NCBI GenBank assembly: GCA_964410105.1 | Contig: CAYPFY010000010.1 | Coordinates: forward strand, 1-64,000 | Source of the DNA: CAYPFY01 sp964410105 | Lineage (GTDB): Bacteria; Bacteroidota; Ignavibacteria; UBA10030; SZUA-254 | Direction of reading: 5' to 3' | DNA: 64,000 nucleotides | In this document: in pieces, positions 40,970 to 50,243 of the stretch | How the letters are laid out: the number at the start of each line of letters is the position of its first letter | How positions within the stretch are numbered: position 1 is the first letter of the stretch | Program-made: the position numbers and the translations under genes | Notes under the pieces: model-generated | What the model was told of the DNA's origin: nothing | What the model saw: only the letters and a program-made list of their open reading frames with translations | Database searches by the model: none

Positions 40970-42388
40970 TCAAGCGACTTCCTCGCCGGGGAGCGATTTG
41001 CTCGCGGGGTTAACGAAGCGAAAGTGTCTGGAGGTATCGACGGCGAAGTTTTTTGCCGAGTACATGCCGCTGGGGTCGATGAAATACTGTCCCTTGAACT
41101 CGCGGCGGACTATTCGTTCAAGCATGTCGATGAAAAGATCAACGTCCCCGGCCGTGTTATAACAGCCAAAACTTGCCCGGACCATCCCCGGGAGGACCGG
41201 GTTGTCGCACCGTGAGGCGCGCGTTTTCTTCTCTTCCTCCGCCGATACTCCGAGGAGCGACCGGATATACGGCTGGGCGCAGAAATTGCCGTTCCTCACG
41301 CCTATTCCCCCTTCCATGCTAAGGATCGTAGCGACGAGGGCATGATCGAAGCCGTCGACCGTAAAGGGGAGGACTCCGACCTTCCGTTCGAGCTCTTCGG
41401 TCGGCCCGTAAAGGCGAACGCCGGGGAGCTTCTTCATCCGGCCAACGGCGTATCGGAGGAGTTCCTGTTCATGCCGGGCGATCGCGTCCATCCCTATTCT
41501 CCGCAGCACAGTGAGCGCCTCGGCCAGGGCGACGGCGCCGACAACATTCGGGCTGCCCGCTTCCTCTTTCTGGGGCGCAGCGCCCCACTCGACATCCTCG
41601 AGGCCGACAAAGGAGACCGTCCCTCCGCCCACGAGGTCGGGCGCCCCGGAGGCGAAGAATTGTGCCGGGCCGATCAGTACGCCGATACCGAAGGGAGCAT
41701 AAACCTTGTGGGCCGAGTACGCGATGAAATCTATATGCCGCGGGTCGGCGGCCGGGAGGATCGAGATGGGCCGGTGCGGGGCAAGCTGTGCCGCATCAAC
41801 GAAAACCTTTGCGCCGGCCGCGTGCGCCCACTCGGCGATATCGTGGATGGGGCTGCAGATCCCGGTCACGTTCGATGCGCCGCTGACAGCGACGAGCTTC
41901 ACCTTGCCTGCGTGTGCACGCAGCGCATCGCGGAGCGAATCGAGGTCCGTGCCGCCATCGGGAAGCGTCGCAATATGGTGGACACGGCAGTACTTTCGCC
42001 AGGGAAGATCGTTGGAGTGATGTTCCATCCTGGTGGAGACGACCAGATCGTCGGGGCCGAAGCTCATGCGGTTGGCGAGCTTGTTCACGGCCTCGGTCGT
42101 ATTCTTGACGAAAACGGCGACATTCTCTGCCATATCCGCGCCGACGAATTCGCCCGCGATCCGGTGCGTCTCTTCGTAGACCCGGGTGGCGACCACGGCC
42201 TTGAGCCCGATGCCGCGGTGGACGCCCGAATACCAGGGCAGAAAATCTTCCACCGCCCTGAGAACGCTTCGAAAAGTCGGAGTGCTTGCGGCGTTATCGA
42301 GGAACACGTAGGGTCGCTCGGTCCCGTCGAGGAGGGGTACGTTTGAATCGATGCCGACCACTTCCGACCGGAGGTCTGAAAGGTTCAT
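40970..42388 (-). CDS. SufS-like cysteine desulfurase (class V aminotransferase)
   Basis: A 472-residue PLP enzyme of the class V fold. The PLP lysine is in IAYSAHKVYAPFGIG, and LDNAASTPT, VKNTTEAVNKLA, SRMEHHSNDLPWR-like TRMEHHSNDLPW and FVDAAQLAPH are typical of NifS/SufS/CsdA. The C-terminal part carries NGNFCAQPYIRSLLG, where the cysteine may be the sulfur acceptor, and the last 60 residues form an extension of about 50 beyond standard SufS length (about 410). The ATG at 42388 is chosen; one eight codons upstream is also in frame. Sulfur transfer is likely; partners of a SUF operon are not nearby. Confidence 0.82.
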   Translation of the reverse strand: MNLSDLRSEVVGIDSNVPLLDGTERPYVFLDNAASTPTFRSVLRAVEDFLPWYSGVHRGIGLKAVVATRVYEETHRIAGEFVGADMAENVAVFVKNTTEAVNKLANRMSFGPDDLVVSTRMEHHSNDLPWRKYCRVHHIATLPDGGTDLDSLRDALRAHAGKVKLVAVSGASNVTGICSPIHDIAEWAHAAGAKVFVDAAQLAPHRPISILPAADPRHIDFIAYSAHKVYAPFGIGVLIGPAQFFASGAPDLVGGGTVSFVGLEDVEWGAAPQKEEAGSPNVVGAVALAEALTVLRRIGMDAIARHEQELLRYAVGRMKKLPGVRLYGPTEELERKVGVLPFTVDGFDHALVATILSMEGGIGVRNGNFCAQPYIRSLLGVSAEEEKKTRASRCDNPVLPGMVRASFGCYNTAGDVDLFIDMLERIVRREFKGQYFIDPSGMYSAKNFAVDTSRHFRFVNPASKSLPGEEVA

Positions 42389-42436
42389 CGTATCGCGCCT
42401 GGTATCATGCATGATCGTCAGCTCCGCGTAATGAGA

Positions 42437-43327
42437 TTATCCCCGCGGGTGAAACGTTTTGTGGACTTCCTTCAAATACTCACGGTCGATGTGAGTGTAA
42501 ATCTGGGTTGTGGAGATGTCGGAATGCCCCAGCATTTCCTGAACCGCCCTCAGATCCGCGCCCCCTTCCAGAAGATGGGTGGCGAAGGAATGTCTCAGGG
42601 TGTGCGGATGTACCCGCTTCGCAATTCCCGACTTTTGAGTACAGGCGCGGACCAGTTTCCAGAGGGACATTCGGGACATCGGCCTTCCCCTTGCGTTCAG
42701 GAAGAGGATATCGAGCCCGTTTTTCTTCCGGGATAAGCGTGAACGTGTCTCGCTGAGGTACCTGCCTATCCACTCCAGGGCAGACCGGCCGATGGGAACC
42801 AGCCGTTCCTTGGAGCCTTTGCCGAGGACACGGACGATCCCCTCATTCGGATTCACCATGGATTGCCTGAGGGTTGAAAGTTCCGAGACGCGCATTCCGG
42901 TCGCGTAGAGCGTCTCGAGGATGGCCCTGTCCCGTATCCCCAGGGGGCGCGACGTATCCGGTTGATCCAGGATCGTCGAAACTTCGCCCGGACTCAGCAC
43001 ATCCGGAAGGAGACACGTCCGGCGGGGCGGATCGATGCCCTGCGTCGGATCGATGGTTGTAATGCCTTCACTCACTAGGAATTTATGAAACATTTTCACC
43101 GATGACAAATTCCGGGCGATGCTCGCGGCCGATAGGCCGAGGCTCTTGAGGAGCCCAATGAATTCGGAGATATGCTCCTGGCGAACGCGGGACGGGGAGA
43201 GGACTCCCTTCCTCTCCAGGAATTCGAGGTAACGGACGAGATCGAGTTTATAGGACGAAGCCGTGTTGCGGGAGGCGTTTTTCTCGAGCGTGAGAAAATG
43301 GAGGTAGGACGTCAGCAACTCTTTCAT
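42437..43327 (-). CDS. xerD: Site-specific tyrosine recombinase XerD-like
   Basis: A 296-residue housekeeping recombinase that resolves chromosome dimers at dif during division. Catalytic residues: Arg in YATGMRVSEL, Lys in VLGKGSKERLVPIG, His-Arg in HTLRHSFATHLLEGG, His in LGHSDISTTQIYTHI with the tyrosine. Length and this last motif match XerC/XerD. It is far more XerD-like than the two phage-type recombinases in the left island. It follows pgpH by five bases. XerC versus XerD cannot be separated with certainty by eye. Confidence 0.9.
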   Translation of the reverse strand: MKELLTSYLHFLTLEKNASRNTASSYKLDLVRYLEFLERKGVLSPSRVRQEHISEFIGLLKSLGLSAASIARNLSSVKMFHKFLVSEGITTIDPTQGIDPPRRTCLLPDVLSPGEVSTILDQPDTSRPLGIRDRAILETLYATGMRVSELSTLRQSMVNPNEGIVRVLGKGSKERLVPIGRSALEWIGRYLSETRSRLSRKKNGLDILFLNARGRPMSRMSLWKLVRACTQKSGIAKRVHPHTLRHSFATHLLEGGADLRAVQEMLGHSDISTTQIYTHIDREYLKEVHKTFHPRG

Positions 43328-43332
43328 GAGCG

Positions 43333-45780
43333 CTAGGCGCTTTCCGCCTCGGCGCGGGGCTCGTTTCCGGGGGCAGGGGATCTCTCATGTCCGGCTGCGT
43401 CCGCGGGCGCCGAAGCCGGAACACTCTGTTCGGCGGGGGCCGCCGGGGTTGGCGGGGAGAGCTGCGGCGCGGCGCCGAGCTCTTCGGCCTGCCGTTGTTC
43501 CGGGTAGACGATCCGCTGATGGTGTATGCCGAGCAGGATTTTCAGGAAAGCATCCCTGATTCGCGTCAGATCCCTCAGCGTCAGCTCGCATTCATCCAGC
43601 TCCCCTTCGACGAACCGGTGTTTTATCATATTCTCGATGGATTGCTCCAGGCGCTCGGGCGTGAGTTCAGTGAGTGCCCGTGTGGAAGCCTCCACCGAGT
43701 CTGCGAGCATGACGATGGCCGTTTCGCGTGACTGGGGTCTCGGTCCGGGATAGCGAAAATCAGATTCATTGATACTCTCCTTCCCCGCCTTCTTCGAAGC
43801 CTGCTTCACCGCCTTATCATAGAAAAATGATATGCGGGTCGTCCCGTGGTGTTGCGGGATAAAGGCGATGATGCTTTCGGGAAGAGAATACTGCCTGGCC
43901 AGCTCGACGCCCTCCTTGACGTGAGATTGGATGATGAGGGCGCTCATCCGGGGGCGGAGCCGGCCGTGCCGGCTCTGCGTGCCCACCTGATTTTCAACAA
44001 AATATTCCGGCTTCAATATCTTGCCCACGTCATGGAAGTACGCCCCCGCCTTTGCGAGGATCGTGTTTGCCCCGATGGCCTCGGCCGCCGCTTCTGCCAG
44101 GCTCCCTATCGTCATGCTGTGATGAAATGTTCCCGGCGCCTCTGCGGAGAGCCTCTGGAGCAGGGGGTGGTTCGAGTCTGTGAGTTCCGCCAGGGTCAGG
44201 TCCGTCGTTATCTTAAAGGTCCTCTCGAACAGGATGAGCAGGCCGTAGGTGAGAACGGGTGAAAAGACGGCGTTCGCCGCGGCAAAGGCAAGCATGGTGA
44301 AGATCGTCCTGAATCCTTCAAACTGTTCGAGCGAGAAGGCCGTCATCGCGATGGCGTATCCCGAGAAAATGAAGACCATCGACCGGAAGATCTGGGTGCG
44401 ATTGCGTATGTCGCGCACGGTATAGGCTCCGAGGGCTCCCGCCACGACGGAGGTCAGCCCGATCGCATAATCATTTCCGCGAAGGCCGGCGATGAGGAAT
44501 GCAAGCATGACCGTCCCGTGGAAGGCGACCCGCGAATCGAAGATGATCGTCAGGAGCATGGAGGCGGCCGGGACGAGGATGAGATACTGTGCCGGAACGG
44601 CGAGATCGACCGCAAGCGAGAGATAGGCGAAAAACGACTCCATCAGGAATATCAGGGCGATGAGCAGCAGCTTCTCGTTGTCGCCAAATATTCTTTTCCG
44701 GAAGAGGAGCAGATAAATCGTAAAGAGGCCGAGGATGAGCGAGACGTGGAACAGGATCCCCAGCCTGTGCTTCCACTCATCGGACGCCGTTCCTCTTTCG
44801 GCCTTGGCCCTGACATAAGAGTCGAGTTTCAGCTTCAGCGAGTCCGTTATCAGATCGTTTTTTCTGATGATGCGGTCGTTCTCCTGGACGTAGCCGGCGG
44901 TCCGGGGGACGTTGTCCTGTGCGATATCGATAGAGGTCGTCGTCGCGCCGCGGTCAAACAGGACGTTAGGCCTGACGAGGATCCGGCTGAGCCTGAGCGC
45001 GAGGTCTCCCAGGGCATCGGCCGAAAGGGTTGCCACAATCGCTGTCGACAGCTGTGAACTGGCTTCATCCTGGTCGACGAGCTGATCTAATCCGAGGATG
45101 TTTTCGAGCGCCCCCCTCCGGAGGGCGAGCTGCTGACGTGAAAGTTTGGACTTGGGCTGGTCAATGATGCCCTTCCGGTAGAGCCGGTCCAGGAGCTCGG
45201 AGGCGGATTTAGAAACCCTGGAGAGCGTTCGAGGCGTGGCGACCTTGCCGAGGATTTCCCAATCCGCGTCCGAGGGAGTCAGGGGAAGGCGCCCCGCGCG
45301 TTCCGAAAATGCTGCCGAATCGGATCTCCGGCCGGTCACATCCATCCGCGACCGGGCAGCGGCCGCCTCCCCGATTACCTGGAAAAGAGACCGGCAGGCG
45401 CTGAGTTGCATGCGGGCGACATCGTCGCGTCGCTCGAAGACAGGATAGACAGATCGGACGGCTTCCTGGCGTTCCTTTTCATACTGGCGGAGTTCTTTAT
45501 AAACCGGGAATGAGAAAGCCGCGGTGAGATCGTTATCGGCCCATACCATCCCGGGGCGATAATTGAACTCGACCGTTTCCGCGTGGGGAAACATGAGAAC
45601 TTCGAGGGCGACGATCCCGATGCCGAGGAGCAGCTTGTAAAACGGATGCGTACGAAGCGCTTCGCGGGTAGTAAGTCCGGCCAGGGCTCCGCGTTTATTT
45701 TCTTCCTCCGTCTGCATCGTCGCAACAAATATCTGAAGAAGTTGACAGAGAATCAAGGACACGGGTGACCGCCGGGACAT
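43333..45780 (-). CDS. 7TM-HD phosphohydrolase, PgpH-like c-di-AMP phosphodiesterase
   Basis: An 815-residue membrane protein. One N-terminal span (LLLGIGIVALEVLMFP) precedes a long extracytoplasmic 7TMR-HDED domain, then seven spans (VSLILGLFTIYLLLFRK through VFSPVLTYGLLILFE) and a cytoplasmic HD domain with HHSMTIGSLAEAA, HDVGKI, IIQSHVKEG, and PQHHGTTR. This is the PgpH arrangement, whose members hydrolyse c-di-AMP. The C-terminus is proline- and alanine-rich and disordered. An ATG at 45717 is a possible later start. xerD follows after five bases. Confidence 0.9.
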   Translation of the reverse strand: MSRRSPVSLILCQLLQIFVATMQTEEENKRGALAGLTTREALRTHPFYKLLLGIGIVALEVLMFPHAETVEFNYRPGMVWADNDLTAAFSFPVYKELRQYEKERQEAVRSVYPVFERRDDVARMQLSACRSLFQVIGEAAAARSRMDVTGRRSDSAAFSERAGRLPLTPSDADWEILGKVATPRTLSRVSKSASELLDRLYRKGIIDQPKSKLSRQQLALRRGALENILGLDQLVDQDEASSQLSTAIVATLSADALGDLALRLSRILVRPNVLFDRGATTTSIDIAQDNVPRTAGYVQENDRIIRKNDLITDSLKLKLDSYVRAKAERGTASDEWKHRLGILFHVSLILGLFTIYLLLFRKRIFGDNEKLLLIALIFLMESFFAYLSLAVDLAVPAQYLILVPAASMLLTIIFDSRVAFHGTVMLAFLIAGLRGNDYAIGLTSVVAGALGAYTVRDIRNRTQIFRSMVFIFSGYAIAMTAFSLEQFEGFRTIFTMLAFAAANAVFSPVLTYGLLILFERTFKITTDLTLAELTDSNHPLLQRLSAEAPGTFHHSMTIGSLAEAAAEAIGANTILAKAGAYFHDVGKILKPEYFVENQVGTQSRHGRLRPRMSALIIQSHVKEGVELARQYSLPESIIAFIPQHHGTTRISFFYDKAVKQASKKAGKESINESDFRYPGPRPQSRETAIVMLADSVEASTRALTELTPERLEQSIENMIKHRFVEGELDECELTLRDLTRIRDAFLKILLGIHHQRIVYPEQRQAEELGAAPQLSPPTPAAPAEQSVPASAPADAAGHERSPAPGNEPRAEAESA

Positions 45781-45852
45781 GGCCGGTCCGCGTGCATGTA
45801 CGGTTCCCTGTCGTCGTGCTCCGGGGGAAGAAACGCCGTGTCAGGGGGCAGT

Positions 45853-45880
45853 TTGAATTTTGCATCGGGGGGGCTATATT
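45853..45880 (+). promoter_or_regulatory. Sigma70-like promoter of the aldo/keto reductase gene
   Basis: TTGAAT (45853-45858), a 16-base spacer and TATATT (45875-45880) lie 40 bases before the start codon. The same -10 hexamer occurs before the receiver gene and tRNA-Leu. Confidence 0.45.
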
Positions 45881-45920
45881 TCACACACTGAGTTGACCGC
45901 ATGATTTCCCCAGAACAAAA

Positions 45921-46913
45921 ATGGACTATGTCAGACTGGGTCGTTCGGGACTGAGAGTCTCCCGGCTCTGTTTGGGCGCGATGAGCTACGGCTCTCCGGA
46001 GTGGAGGCCCTGGGTCCTCGATGAGTCACGATCCCGCCCTATTCTCAAGCATGCTTTCGACCAGGGAATAAATTTCTTTGACACTGCGGACATGTATTCC
46101 CTCGGAAAAAGCGAGGAAGTTCTCGGAAAGGCCATCGCGGATTACGGCCGGCGCGATGAGGTCGTTATTGCGACAAAAGTCTTCTTTCGCATGGGGCCGG
46201 GCCCCAACGACCAGGGGCTGTCCCGAAAGCACATCATGGACGCGGTGGATGCCTCCCTGCGACGCCTGGGAACGGATTACATTGACATTTACCAGGTTCA
46301 CAGGTGGGATTACCACACACCGATCGACGAAACCATGGAAGCGCTCAACGATGTCGTCCGGGCCGGGAAGGCGCGCTACATCGGAGCTTCCAGCATGTTG
46401 TGCTTCCAGTTCGTCACGGCCCAGCACACGGCAGAAAAGAATGGGTGGACGAAGTTCATTACCATGCAAAATCATTACAACCTCATCTACCGGGAGGAGG
46501 AGAGGGAAATGATTCCATACTGCCGTCAGGAGGGAATAGCCCTCATACCATGGAGCCCGCTCGCCCGGGGTTTTCTGACGGGAAGCAGGAAAAGAAACAT
46601 GGCGCAGGAAACTGAGAGGGGTAAGCACGACGACTACGCGAGGGCGCTCTATTTCCAGGAGGCGGATTTTCAGGTCGTCGACCGCGTGATCCAGGTAGCG
46701 GCACGGCGCGGAGCCAAGCCGGCTCACGTTGCGATGGCATGGTTGTTACGACAGTACGGGGTGGCTGCTCCGATATTCGGGGCCACGAAGGCGGAGTATA
46801 TCGATGACGCCATCGCCTCGCTCGGGCTTACGCTGGACGGAGAGGAATGTAAAATGCTCGAGGAGGCTTACATTCCGCACAAGGTTTTGGGGATAAGCGA
46901 ATTCAGGCGCTGA
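45921..46913 (+). CDS. Aldo/keto reductase
   Basis: A 330-residue NADPH-dependent reductase. The catalytic tetrad is Asp54 and Tyr59 in FFDTADMYS, Lys86 in IATKVFF and the His in IYQVHRWD. The end (PIFGATKAEYIDDAIASLG) binds the coenzyme. It resembles YajO/Tas-like or auxin-induced AKRs of unknown natural substrate. It lies divergent from pgpH with a promoter in between. Downstream is an rsgA remnant and no co-transcribed gene. Length is normal. Confidence 0.94.
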   Translation: MDYVRLGRSGLRVSRLCLGAMSYGSPEWRPWVLDESRSRPILKHAFDQGINFFDTADMYSLGKSEEVLGKAIADYGRRDEVVIATKVFFRMGPGPNDQGLSRKHIMDAVDASLRRLGTDYIDIYQVHRWDYHTPIDETMEALNDVVRAGKARYIGASSMLCFQFVTAQHTAEKNGWTKFITMQNHYNLIYREEEREMIPYCRQEGIALIPWSPLARGFLTGSRKRNMAQETERGKHDDYARALYFQEADFQVVDRVIQVAARRGAKPAHVAMAWLLRQYGVAAPIFGATKAEYIDDAIASLGLTLDGEECKMLEEAYIPHKVLGISEFRR

Positions 46914-46937
46914 GTTGGTGGAACCGATGTTTTAGCT

Positions 46938-46956
46938 GCCGGGCGGGATTCCCGGC
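46938..46956. terminator. Possible hairpin after the aldo/keto reductase gene
   Basis: GCCGGG (46938-46943) and CCCGGC (46951-46956) close a seven-base loop 24 bases after the stop. No T-run follows on the plus strand, so a Rho-independent role is uncertain. Confidence 0.25.
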
Positions 46957-47162
46957 AAAATCGCCTCGCGTGCAAGCAAATGCATTCTGGTCATCATCGC
47001 TCTATGCCCGGCGGGGGGGGCCGGGGTCGATGCTCTTGAATCAGAGTTTTTACTGCCGTATCTTGCCATTGTCTTGACTTTTGGGGAGCAGTGGCCGAAA
47101 ACGCACACAGCACCCGCGCCGTTAGGTTCTCATCTTCATCGCGCACCTTTCACGCCGGCACA

Positions 47163-47435
47163 AGCATCGATGACAGCTTCTCCGAATTCCACGAGCCCTT
47201 TGCGAAATGACACTTCAGCGATTGCACACATACGAGAGAAGCCAGCTGTGGAATTCTCAATGCGGTTCAGAACTGCATATTGAGCGAGGAAAGGTATCAG
47301 AGCTATATGAAATTGAAGAAGGAATCGGCATTCAATGAGATGTCGTACGTGGAGAGACGCAAGAAGGATAAACAGTTCGGGCGAATGATCAACACAGCCA
47401 TGAAGCAGCTCAGGAAGCGGAACCCGCGGGGGTGA
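47163..47435 (+). pseudogene. Degraded 3' part of rsgA (ribosome-associated GTPase)
   Basis: Read in one frame this encodes the zinc-domain and C-terminal tail of RsgA: DDSFSEFHEPFAK, stop, HFSDCTHTREASCGILNAV, LSEERYQSYMKLKKESAFNE, MSYVERRKKDKQFGRMI. In intact RsgA a zinc-binding cysteine precedes HFSDCTH; here that codon is TGA (47208-47210), a one-base change from TGC. The GTPase and OB domains are missing upstream. RsgA acts in 30S maturation, so this is a dead fragment and an intact copy is presumably elsewhere in the genome. Confidence 0.8.
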
Positions 47436-47499
47436 AGCTAGAAACACGGAGCGTGCGAGCCCGCCAGGTTACAGACTTCGGTTCCAAAGGAGGTGCACG

Positions 47500-48903
47500 A
47501 TGAACTCGACAATGATCCACCAGGCAATGTTCGGACTTCTGCTGGCCAGCATCGCAGTTGCCCTTTTCCTACCATTCGCCGGTTGCAAGGAAGAGACCTC
47601 AACAACTATCACGGGTGCTTCCTCCACCAGTTCAAGCCTCATTGACCCTTCAATCAAACCGCTCGTTCTTTACACGTATCCTGCGGATCGCGCCGTGGGC
47701 CCCTTTCCCAGTCTCTACGCCCCCGGCGCCAATCAATCCAATCCGTTCTTCTATGTTCAGTTCAACAAGCTCATGGCTGAAAGAAGTTATCTCCCGCCAT
47801 GTTATGAGTGTCTCGGGTTCGATTATCCGGTGGCATTCGAGGCACGGGCCGGTGAACCTTCAACGATCTTGTACTTTGACATCTATCGACCATACAGCTA
47901 TCATCGAAGCAGGTATGAAGTCGGGAGAGTGTATACATTCTTACTTGATTCAAATGTGCAGGACGTCAACGGAAACCGGCTATCGAGACCCTATGCATTT
48001 TCATTCACACCGGAACCTTATTTTAGAGTGACTTCGACGACCCCCGCCAATGGCGGCATGTTTCAAAATGCAAACGCATATTTCGAGATGATCTTTAACA
48101 GTGTTGTCGACTCGACCATTCTGAGCCATGTACAGATATCTCCCAACGTCGCTGGTCAGTGGACCAGGGATCATGATTCGCTTGGCTTCTTGTTTACTCC
48201 TTCGACGTATTTCAGACCTTCCACGGATTACACAATCGGAATTGACGGAGGTGCAAGCGATCTATATGGCCATTCAGTTAATGTTCCGTACACCACGAGA
48301 GTGAGTACGATGCCCATGAAGGTGCAATCGGCGGACGTCCTGCCATACTCCGAGCGTTTGAACGGGGCCGCCATGTCATCTTTTATTTCCATCACATTCA
48401 GCTTTCCAGTCGATTCGCTTTCCGTCCCAGCCGCCATCACAATTACGCCGGCTACTCCGATCACTCTTGTTGGTGGTCAGATGGCCCGGTTCTTTGCGAC
48501 AAATGATTTCGCGCCTTCGACTGACTACCATGTGAGTATCTCCACCGGTCTTCGGGCATTTGACGGGACACACCTTTCTGCGCCCTATGCATTTTCCTTC
48601 AGAACTGATCGCTTCCGCTTCTTGTTCGGCACGTACGATGTCTATGGGAGAATTGAGATGTTCTTTTCCGGAAGAATTAACATGTCGAGCCTCCAGGCGG
48701 CATTTTCCATTACGCCGCAGTTGTCGGGGTATTTCACAGGCGATGATTCCCCGGCGACCTCGCAGAACGGCGCCGAATATTGGTTCAATCCATCACCACC
48801 GCTCCAAAGAGGGGTTCTCTATAAGGTGCGCCTGGATGCGAATTTGACCTCCATCGGCGGCTTTCAGCTGGCACAGCCCGATAGTTTTCAATTCGGATTT
48901 TAG
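47500..48903 (+). CDS. Lipoprotein with SbsA-type Ig-like (Big_5) repeats
   Basis: A 467-residue exported lipoprotein. The signal (FGLLLASIAVALFLPFAGC) ends in a good lipobox with the lipidated Cys. Four repeats of about 100 residues show the SbsA/Big_5 pattern, with phrases such as VLYTYPADRAVGPF, VTSTTPANGGMF, YTFLLDSNVQDVNGNRL and YHVSISTGLRAFDGTHLS. These domains are common in surface proteins of the FCB group. AAGGAGG precedes the ATG. Function is likely adhesive or structural. A transposase scar begins right after its stop. Confidence 0.82.
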   Translation: MNSTMIHQAMFGLLLASIAVALFLPFAGCKEETSTTITGASSTSSSLIDPSIKPLVLYTYPADRAVGPFPSLYAPGANQSNPFFYVQFNKLMAERSYLPPCYECLGFDYPVAFEARAGEPSTILYFDIYRPYSYHRSRYEVGRVYTFLLDSNVQDVNGNRLSRPYAFSFTPEPYFRVTSTTPANGGMFQNANAYFEMIFNSVVDSTILSHVQISPNVAGQWTRDHDSLGFLFTPSTYFRPSTDYTIGIDGGASDLYGHSVNVPYTTRVSTMPMKVQSADVLPYSERLNGAAMSSFISITFSFPVDSLSVPAAITITPATPITLVGGQMARFFATNDFAPSTDYHVSISTGLRAFDGTHLSAPYAFSFRTDRFRFLFGTYDVYGRIEMFFSGRINMSSLQAAFSITPQLSGYFTGDDSPATSQNGAEYWFNPSPPLQRGVLYKVRLDANLTSIGGFQLAQPDSFQFGF

Positions 48904-49124
48904 CAGCCTCAGGTGGCAATATTCTTTTCCGAATTGGCCCGATCAAGATCTTCGACAAGAGCGAGATCTTCGATACGCTGCTCGAAGCACAGATCCTCAT
49001 CGAACAATGGCGGAGAGAAAACAACACGCGAAGACCACACAGTTCACGCGGACACCTCCCTGCTCAGGCTAACCAACTTGACTTGGGCAGGGACAAATAT
49101 GAGATTCAAGTTGGCACACCGTGA
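48904..49124 (+). mobile_element. Remnant of an IS3-type transposase (OrfB C-terminus)
   Basis: The frame codes for SEIFDTLLEAQILIEQW, then RRENNTRRPHSSRGHLPAQA and ends in TGA at 49122. This follows the closing segment of IS3-family OrfB transposases, where W-R-x-x-YN-x-x-RPHSSLG-Y-x-P is standard; here Leu-Gly has become Arg-Gly. Only the last 70 or so residues remain and there is no start codon. No second IS end was found. Confidence 0.75.
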
Positions 49125-49334
49125 GGGGGCGGGTCACTTCCGGCAGCATCGCTTGTATCCATAAAGATCTACGACGTCCTGGGGCGTGAAGTAGAAACAC
49201 TTGTCAACGAACGACAATCGGCGGGCAATCATGTGGCCCGGTTCAACGGGGAATACCTGCCGAGCGCCATCTACTTCTACCGTCTGCAAGCCGGGAAGTT
49301 CAGCGAGACGAACAAGATGATGGTGGTTATGTGA
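49125..49334 (+). pseudogene. Orphan T9SS type A sorting domain (fragment)
   Basis: In the same frame as the transposase tail, after its stop, the sequence reads VSIKIYDVLGREVETLVNE, then GNHVARFNGEYLPSAIYFYR and ETNKMMVVM before TGA at 49332. This is the type A C-terminal sorting domain of T9SS cargo. It has no start codon or signal peptide and the NPFNP segment is missing. An insertion element evidently removed the front of a secreted gene. It parallels the intact domain at 13964-17410. Confidence 0.78.
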
Positions 49335-49468
49335 TGGTTGCGGTTGAAACTAGTTTGACTTTTCTGTAACGTTGCGTTGGGGAGAATCGCGTTCCGAATT
49401 AACCGAATGCAAACACTAGCCTATCCCTCTTTCTGCGCCTGCGCGATTGTTTGAATGGAGTGTCAAGA

Positions 49469-49879
49469 ATGAGAGCCAAAGTACTTCTCAGCGTCATGTT
49501 CCTTGTCCTCATCGGCAGCTGCAAGAACGACAACAAGATAGTCGATCCAACTGCAGGGAATCATGCTCCGGTGATACTATCGACGACAGTATTTCCTGAT
49601 ACACTGATTGCTTCAGACTCGGCAATTGTAGTGGTCAATGCAATGGATCCCGACGCGGACACGCTCGTTTACGAATGGATTACGGACGGAAGATTGGATC
49701 TCAAAGGGGCCATCTGGTCGAACCGTAGTGAACTCTACAACCTCCACGAGAATTTTTGTGTCGTTTATCCCAAGGCAGTCAACGACGTTCCGCTCGACAC
49801 GGCTTGGATAAGATGCTATGTGCGAGACAGAAAAGGACAGAGCGATAATCAGGTGCTGTATTTTGTGGTTCGACAATGA
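49469..49879 (+). CDS. Small lipoprotein with a PKD/cadherin-like domain
   Basis: A 136-residue lipoprotein with signal VLLSVMFLVLIGSC. After the lipid cysteine come HAPVILSTTVFPDTL and NAMDPDADTLVYEWITDGRL, a pattern of PKD or cadherin-like single domains, ending in DTAWIRCYVRDRKGQS. I start at the ATG at 49469 with GGAG eight bases upstream. A TTG six codons earlier is possible. It follows the T9SS fragment by 134 bases. Function unknown, probably structural on the cell surface. Confidence 0.7.
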   Translation: MRAKVLLSVMFLVLIGSCKNDNKIVDPTAGNHAPVILSTTVFPDTLIASDSAIVVVNAMDPDADTLVYEWITDGRLDLKGAIWSNRSELYNLHENFCVVYPKAVNDVPLDTAWIRCYVRDRKGQSDNQVLYFVVRQ

Positions 49880-49982
49880 TCTCTGGAATGATTATTGTGA
49901 ATCGTGATGCAGTGGGGTGCCAACATTCATTTGAACTTGCGGATATCCACGCCGGCAAATTAACCGGGGACAGGTCAAGGTC

Positions 49983-50183
49983 ATGATGAAAGGGTTCATC
50001 TTTTTGTTGCTTCTCATATTGATCGGGGTTGGATGTCGACCACAGGCCGAAGTGCGAGTGGCGGTGGTACCTGTGCCTATCCAGCAATCCGAGTACGAGA
50101 TCTATCGATTCGTTATTGACAGCCTTGATAATGGTGCAAGATACGAGGTGGTCGAAGTCGTAGATAGCACCATTTCAATCTGA
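49983..50183 (+). CDS. Very small lipoprotein
   Basis: A 66-residue protein with a signal (FIFLLLLILIGVGC) and a lipobox. The mature part of about 50 residues is acidic (YEIYRFVIDSLDNGARYEVVE shown only in part) with no family that I recognise. AAGG lies upstream of the ATG. Its place 104 bases after another lipoprotein suggests a common accessory locus. It is too short to assign a role. Confidence 0.55.
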   Translation: MMKGFIFLLLLILIGVGCRPQAEVRVAVVPVPIQQSEYEIYRFVIDSLDNGARYEVVEVVDSTISI

Positions 50184-50243
50184 GACACTACCCATCCGCG
50201 GTCGGGCTATGATGCCATTAAAACAATTTAGGGGAGGATTACC

